Of a stretch of DNA of 22,709 bases, positions 15,599 through 22,488 are shown in pieces (the first letter of the stretch is position 1; each line of letters begins with the position of its first letter). Source of the DNA: JBEKHI01 sp050012355 (GTDB taxonomy: Bacteria > Actinomycetota > Actinomycetes > Streptosporangiales > Streptosporangiaceae); contig JBEKHI010000091.1 of NCBI GenBank assembly GCA_050012355.1, positions 1 to 22,709 of the forward strand. Direction: 5' to 3'. A program made the translations under genes and the position numbers. The notes under the pieces are model-generated. The model was not told the DNA's origin. It ran no database searches and saw nothing but the letters and a program-made list of their open reading frames with translations.

Positions 15599-16743
15599 CG
15601 CTCAGGGATGCCGTCCAGTCTGGCGTCGCATCCGGGCAGCACCGAGCTGTCGAGCTCAGCCACCGGATCCACGCCTCACCCGAGCTCGGGTTCTCCGAAG
15701 AACGGGCGTCCCGGTGGGTGGCCGAGGAACTGGAAGCGGGCGGGCTCGAGGTACGTTCCGGAATCTGTGACCTGCCGACCGCGTTGACGGCCACCGTCGG
15801 CTCGGGTCCGCTGACCATCGCGATCTGCGCGGAGTACGACGCGCTGCCTGACATCGGGCATGCCTGCGGGCACAACATCATCGCGGCGACCGCTTGCCTG
15901 GCCGCCAGCGCGCTGGCCCCGGTCGCCGACGACCTGGGGATAACGCTGCGGGTGCTCGGTACGCCCGCCGAGGAAGCGGGCGGCGGCAAGGCCCTGATGC
16001 TTGAGCGCGGCGCGTTTGACGGCGTCCACGCGGCCGTCATGGCCCATCCGGCGGCCCGCGACTGCTTCGAGCCGTTTTACCCGGCGGCGGCGCCGCTGAC
16101 GGTCAGCTATCAGGGCCGGGCGGCACACGCCGCCGCGTGGCCCGAGCGCGGCGTCAACGCGGCTGACGCGATCACCGTCGCCCAGGTGGGCATCGGCCTG
16201 CTCCGCCAGCACATCGTCAGTTCCGACCGCATCCACGGTTTCGTGAGCCGCGGCGGCAGCGCGGCCAACATCGTCCCTGACGACACCCAGCTCACCCTGA
16301 CCGTGCGGTCAGGCACGCTCGACGGGCTGCGGGCACTGCTCCCCCGGGTGGAGGCCTGCCTGCGAGCCGGCGGCCTGGCGACCGGCTGCTCGACGGAGAT
16401 CCGCCAAGCGGCTCCGGTCTACTCCCACGTGCGGCACGACCCGGAGCTCGCGGCGGCCTTCGCGGCCAACGCGCGGCTGCTTGGCCACGTTCCGCCCGTG
16501 CCCGACGGACCGGAGCGGGCGGCCGGATCCACGGACATGGGCAACGTCTCGCAGGTGATCCCAGCGATCCATCCACTGCTGAAAATAGACGCCGGCGGGG
16601 CCGTCAACCACCAGCCGGCGTTCGCCGCCGCCTGCGCCGGACCGAGCGCCGATCAGCTGGTCGCCGACGCGGCGCTCGCCCTCGCCTGGACCATCACCGA
16701 CGTCGCGACCGACCCGGCCGCGCGCGCCCGGTTGCTCGGCTGA
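15595..16743 (+). CDS. M20-family metallo-amidohydrolase (AbgB/PM20D2-like)
   Basis: A 382-residue cytoplasmic zinc peptidase/aminoacylase. Metal and catalytic residues are visible: Cys91 and His93 in GHACGHN, Glu126-Glu127 in TPAEEAGGGK, His151 in MAHPA and His339 in AVNHQPAF. The lid/dimer domain (about 165-280) carries GRAAHAAAWPERGVNA and NIVPDD. STDMGNVSQVIPAIHP is characteristic. The AICAEYDALPDIGHACGHN block places it near p-aminobenzoyl-glutamate hydrolase subunit B and PM20D2, enzymes that cut N-acyl amino acids or unusual dipeptides. The start overlaps the previous stop (ATGA). It is the last gene of the operon and its 3' end overlaps the convergent ABC-2 permease by 50 bases, so no terminator is visible between them. 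Confidence 0.92.
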   Translation: MTLRDAVQSGVASGQHRAVELSHRIHASPELGFSEERASRWVAEELEAGGLEVRSGICDLPTALTATVGSGPLTIAICAEYDALPDIGHACGHNIIAATACLAASALAPVADDLGITLRVLGTPAEEAGGGKALMLERGAFDGVHAAVMAHPAARDCFEPFYPAAAPLTVSYQGRAAHAAAWPERGVNAADAITVAQVGIGLLRQHIVSSDRIHGFVSRGGSAANIVPDDTQLTLTVRSGTLDGLRALLPRVEACLRAGGLATGCSTEIRQAAPVYSHVRHDPELAAAFAANARLLGHVPPVPDGPERAAGSTDMGNVSQVIPAIHPLLKIDAGGAVNHQPAFAAACAGPSADQLVADAALALAWTITDVATDPAARARLLG

Positions 16744-17518
16744 CGTCGGTGCGGGCCAGCGCCAGATAGCCGCCAGTAACGGCGGCAACCGTCCAGGCCG
16801 CCATGATGGCCATCCCGGTCCAGGGGCCGAAGGGGCGGCTGAAGTGCCCTCCGCCTGGTCCGCTCAGGTGCATGATGACCGAGCCGGCCTGGTCGGGCAG
16901 GTAGTCGATGACTTTCTGCAGGCCGGGGACGTTCCCGAGGCCCTGGGAGTCGAGGAACAGCAGCGGCATCATGATGGCGAGAGCCAGGGCCGGGCTCCGC
17001 AAGATCTCGGTGATCCCCATCGCGAGGGCGCAGATAAGGGTCAGGTACAGGCAGGCGCCGAGGGCGGCCTGCAGGGTGCCGGGAGCACCGGGCGAGGCGC
17101 GATGCGGGCCGAGACCCTGCTGCGCCGCGAGGAACGTGGCCGTCACCGTGACCAGTGCGGTGCCCGCCGCGACCAGCGTTCCGGCTGTTATCTTCGCGAC
17201 GTAGAACAGGCCGCGGCGCGGCACAGTCGTCAGCGATGGCACGATCGTCCCGGTCGAGTACTCGCTGCCGGTCACGGTCACGCCGAAGACCACGAGGGCA
17301 AGCTGCCCGACGCTGAGACTGTAGAAGGCCGCGAACAGCGGGTCGAAGTCACGGCGCTGCGGTGGCGGCAGTCGCGGGAAGCTGACCCGCAGGCTGAGGC
17401 TGACGGCGTAGCCCAGGCAGACGCAGATCAGCAGCGTGAGCAGCAGCGCCCATCTCGTTGATCTGACGGTGCGGATCTTGGTCAGCTCGGCGGTGACCAC
17501 GGGACAGAACCGGTTCAC
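16694..17518 (-). CDS. ABC-2 type transporter permease, no ATPase partner nearby
   Basis: About 274 residues from a GTG at 17518 (VNRFCPVVTAELTKIRTVRS), the usual beginning of actinobacterial ABC-2 permeases. The frame remains open further upstream, but that part is low-complexity and does not fit the family. There are six probable helices (about 20-45, 72-92, 115-140, 160-185, 190-210 and 238-260). YSTGTIVPSLTTVPRRG is the conserved loop after helix 2. The native end is expected near ALARTDV. Here the frame runs another 13 basic residues through the last codons of the M20 gene on the other strand, so the original stop appears to be lost. No ATP-binding gene adjoins it; the upstream neighbour is a truncated kinase in the opposite direction. 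Probably a remnant of a two-component regulated exporter. Confidence 0.75.
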   Translation of the reverse strand: MNRFCPVVTAELTKIRTVRSTRWALLLTLLICVCLGYAVSLSLRVSFPRLPPPQRRDFDPLFAAFYSLSVGQLALVVFGVTVTGSEYSTGTIVPSLTTVPRRGLFYVAKITAGTLVAAGTALVTVTATFLAAQQGLGPHRASPGAPGTLQAALGACLYLTLICALAMGITEILRSPALALAIMMPLLFLDSQGLGNVPGLQKVIDYLPDQAGSVIMHLSGPGGGHFSRPFGPWTGMAIMAAWTVAAVTGGYLALARTDVSRATGRARPGRSRRR

Positions 17519-17643
17519 CAACCGCACGTTACGGACCGCCCGGCTGGCGGGCTGCCTCCGAAAGCAGTCCTTGCTGCCGGCGAAAGTAAACAACGTAGCC
17601 TGCTTGTGCGGGCGGGTTCGTAGCCGCCTACCTGGTATTCGCG

Positions 17644-18372
17644 GTGCTCCCGCTGCTGGCGGGCAGGTACGTGGCGGTGCAGCGGAAGGCAGCCGAGCAA
17701 GCGGGGCTGCGCGAGCGACTAGGGATCGCCCGCGAGATGCACGACTCTCTTGGCAGACAGCTGAGCCTCGCCGCCGTTCAGGCGGCGGCACTTGAGGTGT
17801 CCGACCTGCCCGAGCCGCAGCATGACGCCGTCACGCGGCTCGCGACCGCCATCCGGGCCTCCGCCACCGAACTCCACGAGATCCTCGGCGTGCTGCGAAG
17901 CGAGGGTCCGCGGGTCCGCGGAGTGGCCGCGGCCAACGGCCTCATCGAGGAGTTCCGCGCCGCTGGCGTGGTGGTCACCGCCTCGTCACGAGGCACACCG
18001 CGGGCGCTCTCGCCGGAGGCCGACGAGACGGCCTACCGAGTCATCGAGGAGGGCCTCACGAATGCGACCAGACACGCGCCCGGCGCAGCTGTCAGCGTCA
18101 CCATCGGGTGGGAGGCAGCCGGACTCCTGCTCGAGGTAGTCAACCCGGCCGACCGCCGCGCATACATTCCCGGCTCCGGCCTAGCCGACTTGGACAGGCG
18201 GCTCCGGTCGGCCGGCGGCAGCCTGGTCCACGAGGTTGCCGGTAACCGGTTCCGGCTGCACGCCGTCCTGCCCGCTGCATCGGCCCGGCGGCCAGCAGCC
18301 GACCTAGGGCTCGCCGTCGGCATCTTGCTGCTAGTCATCCTGCCTGCCGCCGTCCTGCTAGGAGCGCACTGA
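17644..18372 (+). CDS. N-terminally truncated sensor histidine kinase
   Basis: 242 residues from a GTG. The frame opens only 15 codons earlier (stop TAG at 17596-17598) and that short lead reads as the end of a membrane helix (GFVAAYLVFAVLPLLAG), so the multi-helix sensor part typical of this family is missing. The catalytic half is intact: phospho-acceptor His in IAREMHDSLGRQLSL, the dimer helices, and an ATPase domain with DETAYRVIEEGLTNATRHAPGA as N-box. It belongs to the sub-class in which the DxGxG box is replaced (EVVNPAD) and GSGLADLDRRL follows. One additional hydrophobic helix closes the protein (about 218-240). It is followed one base later by its response-regulator gene. Signal input is probably lost or altered. 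Confidence 0.7.
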   Translation: MLPLLAGRYVAVQRKAAEQAGLRERLGIAREMHDSLGRQLSLAAVQAAALEVSDLPEPQHDAVTRLATAIRASATELHEILGVLRSEGPRVRGVAAANGLIEEFRAAGVVVTASSRGTPRALSPEADETAYRVIEEGLTNATRHAPGAAVSVTIGWEAAGLLLEVVNPADRRAYIPGSGLADLDRRLRSAGGSLVHEVAGNRFRLHAVLPAASARRPAADLGLAVGILLLVILPAAVLLGAH

Positions 18373-18373
18373 C

Positions 18374-19165
18374 ATGATCAGCGTGCTGATCGCCGACGAT
18401 GAGCCTCTTATCAGGGCGGGAATCCGCACCGTGCTGGAATCGGAACCCGACCTCGTGGTCACCGCCGAGGCTGGCGACGGCCGAGCGGCCGTCGAGGCCG
18501 CGCTCGCCTGCCGGCCTGACGTCGCGCTCATCGACATCAGGATGCCGGTCCTCGACGGGCTATCGGCGGTCGGGGAGATCCGCCGCCACCTCCCAGGTGT
18601 CCGGGCCGTGATGCTGACATCGTTCGGCACCGAACCGAACGCGCAGGGCGCGATCCGGGCGGGCGCGGCCGGCTTCGTCCTTAAAAGCTGCGCCCCCGAC
18701 GAGCTCATTCGCGCGATCAGGGCCGCTCATGCGGGACACGCGTATCTGTCCCCGCCGGTCACCCGGATCGTCCTGGACCTGATCCCGCCGACCGACATCG
18801 CCCGCGGGCAGGCCGCGGCGGCTCGGCTGGCCACCCTCAGCCCCCGCGAATCCCAGGTCATGTCGCTGCTCGCCGAAGGCCTGCCCAACGCCTCGATAGC
18901 CAGCCACCTGCGGATAACTGAGGCAAGCACCAAGACCTACGTCAGCCGCATCCTCGCCAAGCTGGGCTGCGCCAGCCGAGTCCAGGCCGCCCTCCTGGCC
19001 CGCGACGCCTGGCTACCTGGACGTCCTGGAGGGCCGGCTCAACGCTTATTCGGACCTTTCCTGATTGGTGTGACACCACCCGCACTCTTTCATGGTCAGT
19101 GCGGCACCAACCAGGAAAAGCCATCCGCTAGAGCAGCGATTTCCGCATTTGTCAAATGCACATAA
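18374..19165 (+). CDS. NarL/LuxR-type response regulator with non-homologous C-terminal extension
   Basis: A 263-residue regulator. The receiver domain (1-120) is complete: Asp8-Asp9, phospho-acceptor Asp54 in LIDIRMP, Thr82 and Lys104. The LuxR helix-turn-helix (about 153-212) contains TLSPRESQVMSLLAEGLPNA and TYVSRILAKLGCASRVQAA. Family members normally end near residue 215. Here another 48 residues without homology (GRPGGPAQRLF...FVKCT) are read through an imperfect inverted repeat, suggesting that the native stop was lost by an insertion or deletion near 19019. The gene begins one base after the kinase gene and is co-transcribed with it. Its target is plausibly the divergent ABC-2 transporter locus. 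Confidence 0.85.
   Translation: MISVLIADDEPLIRAGIRTVLESEPDLVVTAEAGDGRAAVEAALACRPDVALIDIRMPVLDGLSAVGEIRRHLPGVRAVMLTSFGTEPNAQGAIRAGAAGFVLKSCAPDELIRAIRAAHAGHAYLSPPVTRIVLDLIPPTDIARGQAAAARLATLSPRESQVMSLLAEGLPNASIASHLRITEASTKTYVSRILAKLGCASRVQAALLARDAWLPGRPGGPAQRLFGPFLIGVTPPALFHGQCGTNQEKPSARAAISAFVKCT
19057..19118. repeat. Imperfect inverted repeat in the 3' tail of the response regulator
   Basis: TTTCCTGATTGGTG (19057-19070) pairs with CACCAACCAGGAAA (19105-19118) with one mismatch. Inside, CGCACT (19081-19086) pairs with AGTGCG (19098-19103), leaving a 10-base bulge and an 11-base loop. It may serve as a transcription terminator for the two-component operon, or be the trace of a small palindromic insertion, since it lies within the non-homologous tail of the regulator. 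Confidence 0.55.
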
Positions 19166-19276
19166 GTCGAGAACAGAAGTCGTCGGCAGAGTCAATAGCG
19201 TTCTGAGATTTCCCTTAATTCGCGATAGGTGATATTCAAGTAAGCGTTCGCCAGCCCGCGCGGAAAAGGAATCTCC

Positions 19277-20164
19277 ATGAACGAGCACGCGGCCGACGCC
19301 CTGTGGCACATCGATGGGCGCTGCACCAACTGCGATGCCGCCCGGCAGCTCGCACCTAGCCTGATCGCCGAGGTAACCGGCCGCTCATCGGTCATCCGCC
19401 AACCACGCACCCAGGCTCAGGAACACGCACTGTACGCCGCGGCATTCGCCTGCCACACCCGGTCGATCCGGCGCGGCAAACGCGGACTCGACCCGGCACT
19501 CGATCCCTTCCCGCTGCCCCTGACCGAACACGTGCACCTGTGCGGACACAACTCGCCGCACACGGCCGGCGCGAACTCCTATCTGCTACGCCGGCCGGCC
19601 GGCACCGTCATAATGATCGACACTCCGCGCTTCAGTCGCGCCCTGGCCGCGAAATACGCCGCCCTCGGTCCGGTAACCGACGTACTGCTCACCCACCGCG
19701 ACCACGCGGCCCACGGCCGCGCATACGCCGACCACTTCGGCGCCCGCCTGTGGATCCACGAAGGCGACCTGGCCGCCGCGCCGGAAGCCGACCGCATCCT
19801 GCGCGGCACCGAACCAACGCAGATCGCCGAAGGCGTCAGCGCGCACCCCCTGTCCGGACACACCCGGGGCAGCGTGCTCTACCTCGCCGACGACACGTAC
19901 TGCTTCAGCGGCGACAGTTTCTACTGGTCGAGAACCGACGGCGACCTCGCCGTGGCCGAGTCGGTCACCTGGCACTCCATCACTGAGCTGGCCGCATCGC
20001 TGGCTCGCACGGCTGCGCGGGTGCGCTTCGCATGGCTGCTGCCCGGCCACGGCGACCGCAAGCACCTGCCACCCGACGAGTTCACTCGCCGCATCCACGA
20101 CCTGGCCGACCGCACCGCCCTCCTCACCCCGCAACCAATCGACTTCACCGCGCTGCGCTGGTGA
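19277..20164 (+). CDS. Metallo-beta-lactamase-fold hydrolase with N-terminal ferredoxin-like domain
   Basis: 295 residues. Residues 1-65 resemble a single-cluster ferredoxin (WHIDGRCTNCDAARQLAP, then FACHTRSIRRG). Only Cys16, Cys19 and Cys59 remain, with Ala22 where a fourth ligand is usual, so a standard [4Fe-4S] cluster is uncertain. Residues 90-285 form the MBL fold: ANSYLLRRPAGTVIMIDTP, THRDHAAHG (His140, Asp142, His143, His146, in place of canonical HxHxDH), PLSGHTRGS with a further His, FSGDSF and LLPGHGD. The family occurs in actinobacteria and plants; its reaction is not established. An AAAAGGAA ribosome-binding site precedes the ATG. The next MBL gene follows after 22 bases, so both are likely one operon. 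Confidence 0.85.
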   Translation: MNEHAADALWHIDGRCTNCDAARQLAPSLIAEVTGRSSVIRQPRTQAQEHALYAAAFACHTRSIRRGKRGLDPALDPFPLPLTEHVHLCGHNSPHTAGANSYLLRRPAGTVIMIDTPRFSRALAAKYAALGPVTDVLLTHRDHAAHGRAYADHFGARLWIHEGDLAAAPEADRILRGTEPTQIAEGVSAHPLSGHTRGSVLYLADDTYCFSGDSFYWSRTDGDLAVAESVTWHSITELAASLARTAARVRFAWLLPGHGDRKHLPPDEFTRRIHDLADRTALLTPQPIDFTALRW

Positions 20165-20186
20165 CCCCGACAACCCGGAGAAGCCC

Positions 20187-20870
20187 ATGCCGATCATCGC
20201 ACCAGGCGTCACGCACATCCCCACCTCCAAGACTGACAACGCCTTCCTGATCGAGGGCGACGACGGCCTGACCCTCGTCGACGTGGGTCGGAGCAAGGCC
20301 GTTGACCTACTGCTGCAAACGATCGCCGAGCTCGGCCGCACCCCGGCTGAACTGCACCGGATCGTGCTCACCCACGCGCACCCCGACCACGTCCAAGGCG
20401 CCCCGGCCCTGCGCGAGCACACCGGAGCCCGCATCCTGATCCACGCCGCCGATGCCGCCTGGCTCTCTGACGGCCGAGTCCCCGTGAACGGCCGATCCGG
20501 CCCAGGAGCCCGACGCTTCGACCAGATCCCGGCCGGCCACTGGACACCGTTCAAACCGGACGCCACTCTCGAAGACGGCGAACTGATCCCCGGATCGGGC
20601 GGGCTACGCGTGATCCACACCCCGGGCCATTCCCCTGGCCACATCGCGCTGCTACACGAACCCACCCGCACCGTGCTGGTCGGCGACGCGGTATTCCACA
20701 CTGGCAAGCTCGGCTACGGGCCAGCCACCTTCGCCGCCGACCCCGCGGCCCGCGCCGTCGGCGCCGCTCGGATACCCACCGATGTCACCGCAATCGGCTT
20801 CGGCCACGGCGCCCCAATGTCCGGACCGGACATCGACGCGTTCCGAGCCTTCCTGGCCAAGCAACGCTGA
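20187..20870 (+). CDS. Metallo-beta-lactamase-fold hydrolase
   Basis: 227 residues with the canonical dinuclear zinc site: His63, His65, Asp67 and His68 in THAHPDH, a His in HTPGHSPGH (near 150), Asp in VLVGDAVF (near 170) and His in FGHGAPM (near 210). The strand order at the N-terminus (NAFLIEGDDGLTLVDVG) is that of glyoxalase II-like and related thioesterase or lactonase MBL enzymes, but the substrate cannot be named. A GGAGA ribosome-binding site precedes the ATG. It is co-directional with and close to the ferredoxin-MBL gene, so the two may act on the same compound. No signal peptide. Confidence 0.9.
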   Translation: MPIIAPGVTHIPTSKTDNAFLIEGDDGLTLVDVGRSKAVDLLLQTIAELGRTPAELHRIVLTHAHPDHVQGAPALREHTGARILIHAADAAWLSDGRVPVNGRSGPGARRFDQIPAGHWTPFKPDATLEDGELIPGSGGLRVIHTPGHSPGHIALLHEPTRTVLVGDAVFHTGKLGYGPATFAADPAARAVGAARIPTDVTAIGFGHGAPMSGPDIDAFRAFLAKQR

Positions 20871-20915
20871 CTGCGATCCCTCTACCAATGTCGTACTCAT
20901 GGCACAATGCCCGCC

Positions 20916-21707
20916 ATGGATGACCAATATCTCCAGATCTGGCGTGAGCACGCTCGCGGGCTCGGGCTTGCTGAGCCCGCCATCGACCGATGGCTACGAC
21001 TCGCCCGGCCTCAGCTCGCGCTGCACAAGGTCACGGATGATCCGGCCGCCGCCGATGCGCCCATTGTCGGCTACCGCGGGGGCCACCCATTCCTCCCTCC
21101 GGATATCGAATGGTCAGGGGCGCCCGATTTCATCGCGTCGATCGACTGCGCCGCTCTGCCCTCCAATCTGCCAGGCTTCCCCCTCCCCAAGGACGGCCAC
21201 CTGCTGTTCTTCCACTACGTCGAGTGGGGCGGAGTGGAGTCCCAGTACCCGGAAGGCGACGGCCAGGTGCTGTACATACCGGCTGGCACGGCGACATCGG
21301 AGCGGATCATCACCGCGAACAGGCATCCCGAAGTAGAGCCCGCCGAGCGATTCCCGCTCCAGTGCTCGCTCTATTGGGACCCGACCCACGGCTGTTGCGG
21401 CCCGATACCCGACATCTTCGACCAGCTGACGGCTCTCGAGGATCCGAGACCGGCCTATGTCAGAAACATGGACGTGGAAATGCTGGTCGGCGGCTATTGC
21501 TTCACGGAGACGAGCGGCCCGTGCGATCTCGCCGAATACAGCGATCCTGAGCACAAGAAATGGCGACAACTCGCGCACATGGAGCGGGATCTCAGCGACC
21601 ACGGAGAGCCCCTGCCATTCTTTGTGCGGTGGGTCATTCGTGAGGATGACCTGGCCGAACAACGATTTGACCGAGTGCAAACCCATATCGAGGACCGATT
21701 CGCGTAA
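20916..21707 (+). CDS. DUF1963 (YwqG-like) family protein
   Basis: About 263 residues from the ATG at 20916; an ATG at 20907 would add three residues. Features of DUF1963 are the GYRGGHPFLPPDIEW block (near 55), FIASIDCAAL (the usual 'lQIdl' strand), DGHLLFFHYVE, and the later LVGGYCFTETSGPCDL. The final part (ERDLSDHGEPLPFFVRWVIREDDLAEQRFDRV) holds the last strand and helix, where the typical aromatic GDGGxLYFWI segment is replaced. The function of the family is unknown; no catalytic residues are agreed. Single-gene unit, convergent with the PPOX-family gene, which begins its stop two bases away. Confidence 0.8.
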   Translation: MDDQYLQIWREHARGLGLAEPAIDRWLRLARPQLALHKVTDDPAAADAPIVGYRGGHPFLPPDIEWSGAPDFIASIDCAALPSNLPGFPLPKDGHLLFFHYVEWGGVESQYPEGDGQVLYIPAGTATSERIITANRHPEVEPAERFPLQCSLYWDPTHGCCGPIPDIFDQLTALEDPRPAYVRNMDVEMLVGGYCFTETSGPCDLAEYSDPEHKKWRQLAHMERDLSDHGEPLPFFVRWVIREDDLAEQRFDRVQTHIEDRFA

Positions 21708-21709
21708 AA

Positions 21710-22222
21710 CTAATTGGTGCCCGCGAAGAAGGTAAACATCTTCTCGGCGACGATCCGCGCACACACCGCATCGGCCCCATCCAGCCAGGTCTCGAACGCC
21801 GGACCCTGCAACGGCAGGTAGTGGTCGAGCATCGCTTGCCGGAAGTAGCCGTGCTCCGGGTCGTTCAGCTCGAACAACTCCGCCCGGCCGTGCACGGTGA
21901 TGGCGAGTTCCTCCCCTGGCAGGTAGGTGGCGCTGGCGGCGGAGCGGGCGGACAGGTGCCGCATGCGCACCGAGTTCCGTCCCGAACTGAAGTACCAGGA
22001 GCCGTGCAGGAAGTACCCGTCGACCGGGCCGGCCAGCGGCCGGCCATCAGCGGTCACGGTGGCCACCACCAGCAGCCGCATGCCCTGGAGGGTCTCGCAG
22101 ACCTGTTCGGCCGTCAGCCGACGCTCGCTGGTGATGATGTCGCTCAGGTGCGGCCCGGCCCCCGCAGCACTGCCGTCAAGGAGATCCTGCAGCCGAACGG
22201 TTTCCTCCGGCGTTTCAAGCAT
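21710..22222 (-). CDS. PPOX-family (pyridoxamine 5'-phosphate oxidase-like) split-barrel protein
   Basis: 170 residues from the ATG at 22222; the longer frame to 22324 runs through the palindrome and is rejected. After an N-terminal helical part (LTAEQVCETLQGM), MRLLVVATVTADGRPLAGPVDGYFLHGSWYF gives the first strands of the FMN/F420-binding split barrel. SGRNSVRMRHLSARSAASATYLPGEELAITVHGRAELFEL continues the barrel with the family's Arg-rich phosphate-binding turn. Such proteins bind flavin, F420 or haem and carry out redox reactions, but specificity is unclear here. Translation starts two bases from the 30-bp palindrome, so the transcript is probably leaderless and the palindrome likely controls it. 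Confidence 0.85.
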   Translation of the reverse strand: MLETPEETVRLQDLLDGSAAGAGPHLSDIITSERRLTAEQVCETLQGMRLLVVATVTADGRPLAGPVDGYFLHGSWYFSSGRNSVRMRHLSARSAASATYLPGEELAITVHGRAELFELNDPEHGYFRQAMLDHYLPLQGPAFETWLDGADAVCARIVAEKMFTFFAGTN

Positions 22223-22224
22223 GG

Positions 22225-22254
22225 CTCGATTGTCGCACCGGTGCGACAATCGAG
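22225..22254. promoter_or_regulatory. Perfect 30-bp palindrome between two divergent start codons
   Basis: The left half is CTCGATTGTCGCACC and the right half is its exact reverse complement, with no central spacer. Two bases separate each end from a start codon: ATG at 22222 on the minus strand and GTG at 22257 on the plus strand. GACAAT at each side lies six bases before the relevant start and could act as a -10 box for leaderless transcription in both directions. An operator for a dimeric or tetrameric repressor, or a symmetric bidirectional promoter, are the plausible readings. Confidence 0.7.
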
Positions 22255-22256
22255 TC

Positions 22257-22488
22257 GTGGCGGATGACCGTGATTTGCCGGGTTTCGACGCCAGCACTCC
22301 CCTCCCGGCCAGAGATCGCTCCATTCCTGCCGGTCTCCGCCAAGCTGACGCGGCAGTTCCTGATCCGTGCGGTCACCTTGCTGGCGGCCGAATACGGCAT
22401 CCGGCAGTTCCTCGACATCGGAGCTGGACTGCCCACCGCCAACAACACCCACGAGGTCGCTCGGCTCGGCGCGTGGCCGAGCCGCTGA
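22257..22488 (+). pseudogene. Truncated, frameshifted DUF574-type SAM methyltransferase
   Basis: From the GTG at 22257 the frame reads VADDRDLPGFDASTPLPAR, the standard beginning of actinobacterial DUF574 (Methyltransf_19) proteins. It should continue into MYDYxLGGKDN, but this and about 30 further residues are missing. Homology resumes in another frame with EIAPF...KLTRQFLIRAVTLLAAEYGIRQFLDIGAGLPTANNTHEVA (within 22310-22470), the SAM-binding motif I region. It stops again about ten residues later at TGA 22486-22488. Both an internal deletion and loss of the C-terminal two thirds are evident, so no methyltransferase can be made. Transcription would start from the palindrome. Confidence 0.75.

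Noticed and set aside
17519..17791. N-terminal extension of the ABC-2 permease up to 17791
   Set aside because: Low-complexity Pro/Arg/Ala sequence that overlaps the kinase coding region on the other strand. Family homology begins at the GTG at 17518.
19586..20707. 373-codon minus-strand ORF across both MBL genes
   Set aside because: It is exactly antisense to two MBL-fold genes with intact motifs, is rich in Arg/Ser/Gly/Val in a way typical of GC-rich shadow frames, and shows no domain.
22223..22324. N-terminal extension of the PPOX-family protein to 22324
   Set aside because: It would be translated from the perfect palindrome and from the opposite strand of the DUF574 remnant; family homology begins at the ATG at 22222.
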